From NCBI GenBank assembly GCA_964371695.1, contig CAYJOG010000204.1:1-5775 (forward strand): a DNA stretch of 5,775 bases, read 5' to 3'. The stretch is from CAYJOG01 sp964371695 [NCBI: uncultured bacterium] (GTDB taxonomy: Bacteria; CAYJOG01). The position numbers were made by a program, and so were the translations under genes. Below are positions 4,645 to 5,775 of the stretch, one piece after another. Within the stretch, counting starts at the first letter, position 1. Each line of letters starts with the position of its first letter. The notes below the pieces were generated by a model. It saw only the letters and a program-made list of their open reading frames with translations, was not told where the DNA came from and did no database searches.

Positions 4645-5775
4645 GGCCCGGCTTTTTTCATGGCCACCGCCAGCGCCCGGAAAACAGGCTCAAAAGCGGC
4701 GGGGGGGCCAAAATGGCCCAGGGGCAGCCACAGGGGTTTCACCCCCAGGCTGCGGGCCATCAGCAGGGTGATGTCCGGCGGCACGGTGCGGTCGCGCTGA
4801 CCCCCCGCCACCAGCACCGGCGAGGTGCGGGAGCGGGCCGGAAAACCAGCCGGGTCCAGAGGCCCCAGCAGGCGTTTGAGCTGCTGCCTGTCCTGGGTCG
4901 TGAGCGCGCCAAAATCGCCCAGCAGATGCAGGTTTTTCCGCACCAGTTTTTCAAAGGCCCCCGCCCCGGACCAGGCCACCATCCCGGCCATGGGCGCGCC
5001 CCCCTGCCTGGCCCCCAGAGCCGCCGTGGCCCCCAGTCCCCCGGCCATCACCCACACTCGCGCCGTGGGCCAGCGGGCGCGCATCAGGCCCAGCAGCCAG
5101 GCCAGTTTGCGGGTGGTGGCGGCAAGGCTGTCGCGCACCGTCAAAAGGCAGCAAACCCCCAGCTCCCCGTGGTGTGTGAGGGGCGAGAAATCGGTCAGGG
5201 AAAGGTCGGTCCACGCCACCCGCCAGGGGTGTCTGGTCAGGCCCTCCACCCAGGCAATGCGCTGGGTTTCATCGGGCGAAAACACCAGCACCACGTCGCT
5301 GTTTTCCGCCGCGCCCTGGCCCATGTTCTGGGGCATGTTCCAGAACAGGGAAACCCCCTCGCCAGTGGGGGCGGAAAGCGACACCGCCCCCGTGGGCGGC
5401 GGGGGCCAGGGGGGCAGGGCGGCGTCTTCGGCAGCCAGGGGCGCGGCGCTCAAAAAAACCTCTTGGGAGAGCGTGTTCACGCTGGGGCTGAAGGGGACTT
5501 GGCCCACCTGGACTGAGGCGCTGGTGAGGGCTGTCGGCGGGGCCAGATCGGGGCTGAGGGGGCACCCCAGACCCGTGGACCAGAGGCCACAAAACCACGC
5601 CACGGCAAAGAGCCCGGCGGCGGGGTCCAGACCCCCCGGCAAGGGGGGGGTGAGCAGCAGCGGCGTGGCGGTGGAAAGACGCCAGTTTTCCTGCAACGCG
5701 GCCACGGTCTGGCCGCTCCGCAGGGTAGCCTGTAACAGGGCACCGCAGTGGGGGGTCTCTGGCGGGCAGGGGGGG
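4641..5775 (-). CDS. Alpha/beta-hydrolase-fold protein lacking the nucleophile Ser; 5' end may lie off window
   Basis: The frame is open from the window edge to TGA 4643-4641. The first good start is GTG 5705 (354 residues), preceded by GGAG ten bases upstream. An earlier start outside the window cannot be excluded. From GTG, a hydrophobic stretch (about 26-47, GLFAVAWFCGLW) may be a membrane anchor or signal. A Pro/Ala-rich region of about 90 residues follows, then a fold resembling the alpha/beta-hydrolase superfamily from about residue 136. ARVWVMAGGLGATAAL (215-230) is the nucleophile elbow, GGQRDRTVPP the acid loop (D305), and LGHFGPP the His (H331). At the elbow the usual G-x-S-x-G reads AGGLG, so the nucleophile is Gly223. 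It may be a non-catalytic or unusual member; its substrate is unknown. It forms an operon with the VanZ-like gene through a four-base overlap. Confidence 0.72.
   Translation of the reverse strand, partial: PPCPPETPHCGALLQATLRSGQTVAALQENWRLSTATPLLLTPPLPGGLDPAAGLFAVAWFCGLWSTGLGCPLSPDLAPPTALTSASVQVGQVPFSPSVNTLSQEVFLSAAPLAAEDAALPPWPPPPTGAVSLSAPTGEGVSLFWNMPQNMGQGAAENSDVVLVFSPDETQRIAWVEGLTRHPWRVAWTDLSLTDFSPLTHHGELGVCCLLTVRDSLAATTRKLAWLLGLMRARWPTARVWVMAGGLGATAALGARQGGAPMAGMVAWSGAGAFEKLVRKNLHLLGDFGALTTQDRQQLKRLLGPLDPAGFPARSRTSPVLVAGGQRDRTVPPDITLLMARSLGVKPLWLPLGHFGPPAAFEPVFRALAVAMKKAGP

Noticed and set aside
4536-5516. A 326-codon open frame on the plus strand
   Set aside because: It is antisense to the hydrolase-like gene, rich in Gly, Arg, Gln and His, with no recognisable domain. 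The minus strand has a coherent fold.
1-5775. tRNA, rRNA or transposase genes
   Set aside because: No cloverleaf, conserved rRNA sequence or transposase motif could be recognised on either strand.

Overview
The window looks like a piece of chromosome from a GC-rich Gram-negative bacterium, most likely a proteobacterium. This rests on a PBP1C-type peptidoglycan synthase, very GC-rich codon use, and intergenic spaces filled with palindromic repeats. No genus can be named from the sequence alone. Every credible gene lies on the minus strand, so in transcription order the window reads from right to left.

Right end, 5775 to 4261: a two-gene unit. First comes an alpha/beta-hydrolase-fold protein whose reading frame is still open at the window edge. 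Its fold and its Asp and His are recognisable, but its nucleophile position is Gly instead of Ser. It overlaps by four bases (GTGA) a small VanZ-like membrane protein.

Middle right, 4260 to 3668: about 590 bases without a gene, packed with GC-rich hairpins. Three are clear members of one bipartite palindrome family (a small stem next to a large C-run/G-run stem), and one more resembles it. There are also two terminator-like structures, one on each strand.

Middle, 3667 to 2193: a class III adenylate/guanylate cyclase domain followed by six TPR-like repeats. The gene is split by an apparent one-base frameshift near position 3320. Restoring one base gives a protein of about 491 residues in which the missing catalytic half of the cyclase (the Asn-x-x-x-Arg motif) reappears. 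The repeats have an exact 135-base period and a 270-base higher-order duplication. The region is visibly less GC-rich than its neighbours.

Middle left, 2192 to 1790: about 400 bases without a gene, again dense in hairpins, with two more members of the repeat family. A roughly 60-base copy here is in direct orientation with a copy at 4145-4207, so the cyclase-TPR gene is bracketed by direct repeats.

Left end, 1789 to 1: pbpC, penicillin-binding protein 1C, with complete transglycosylase motifs and all three transpeptidase motifs. It runs off the left edge.

I see no RNA genes, CRISPR array, transposase or phage genes. No complete pathway links these genes. The most notable items are the broken signalling gene, the covarying repeat family, the repeat-bracketed module and the serine-less hydrolase.
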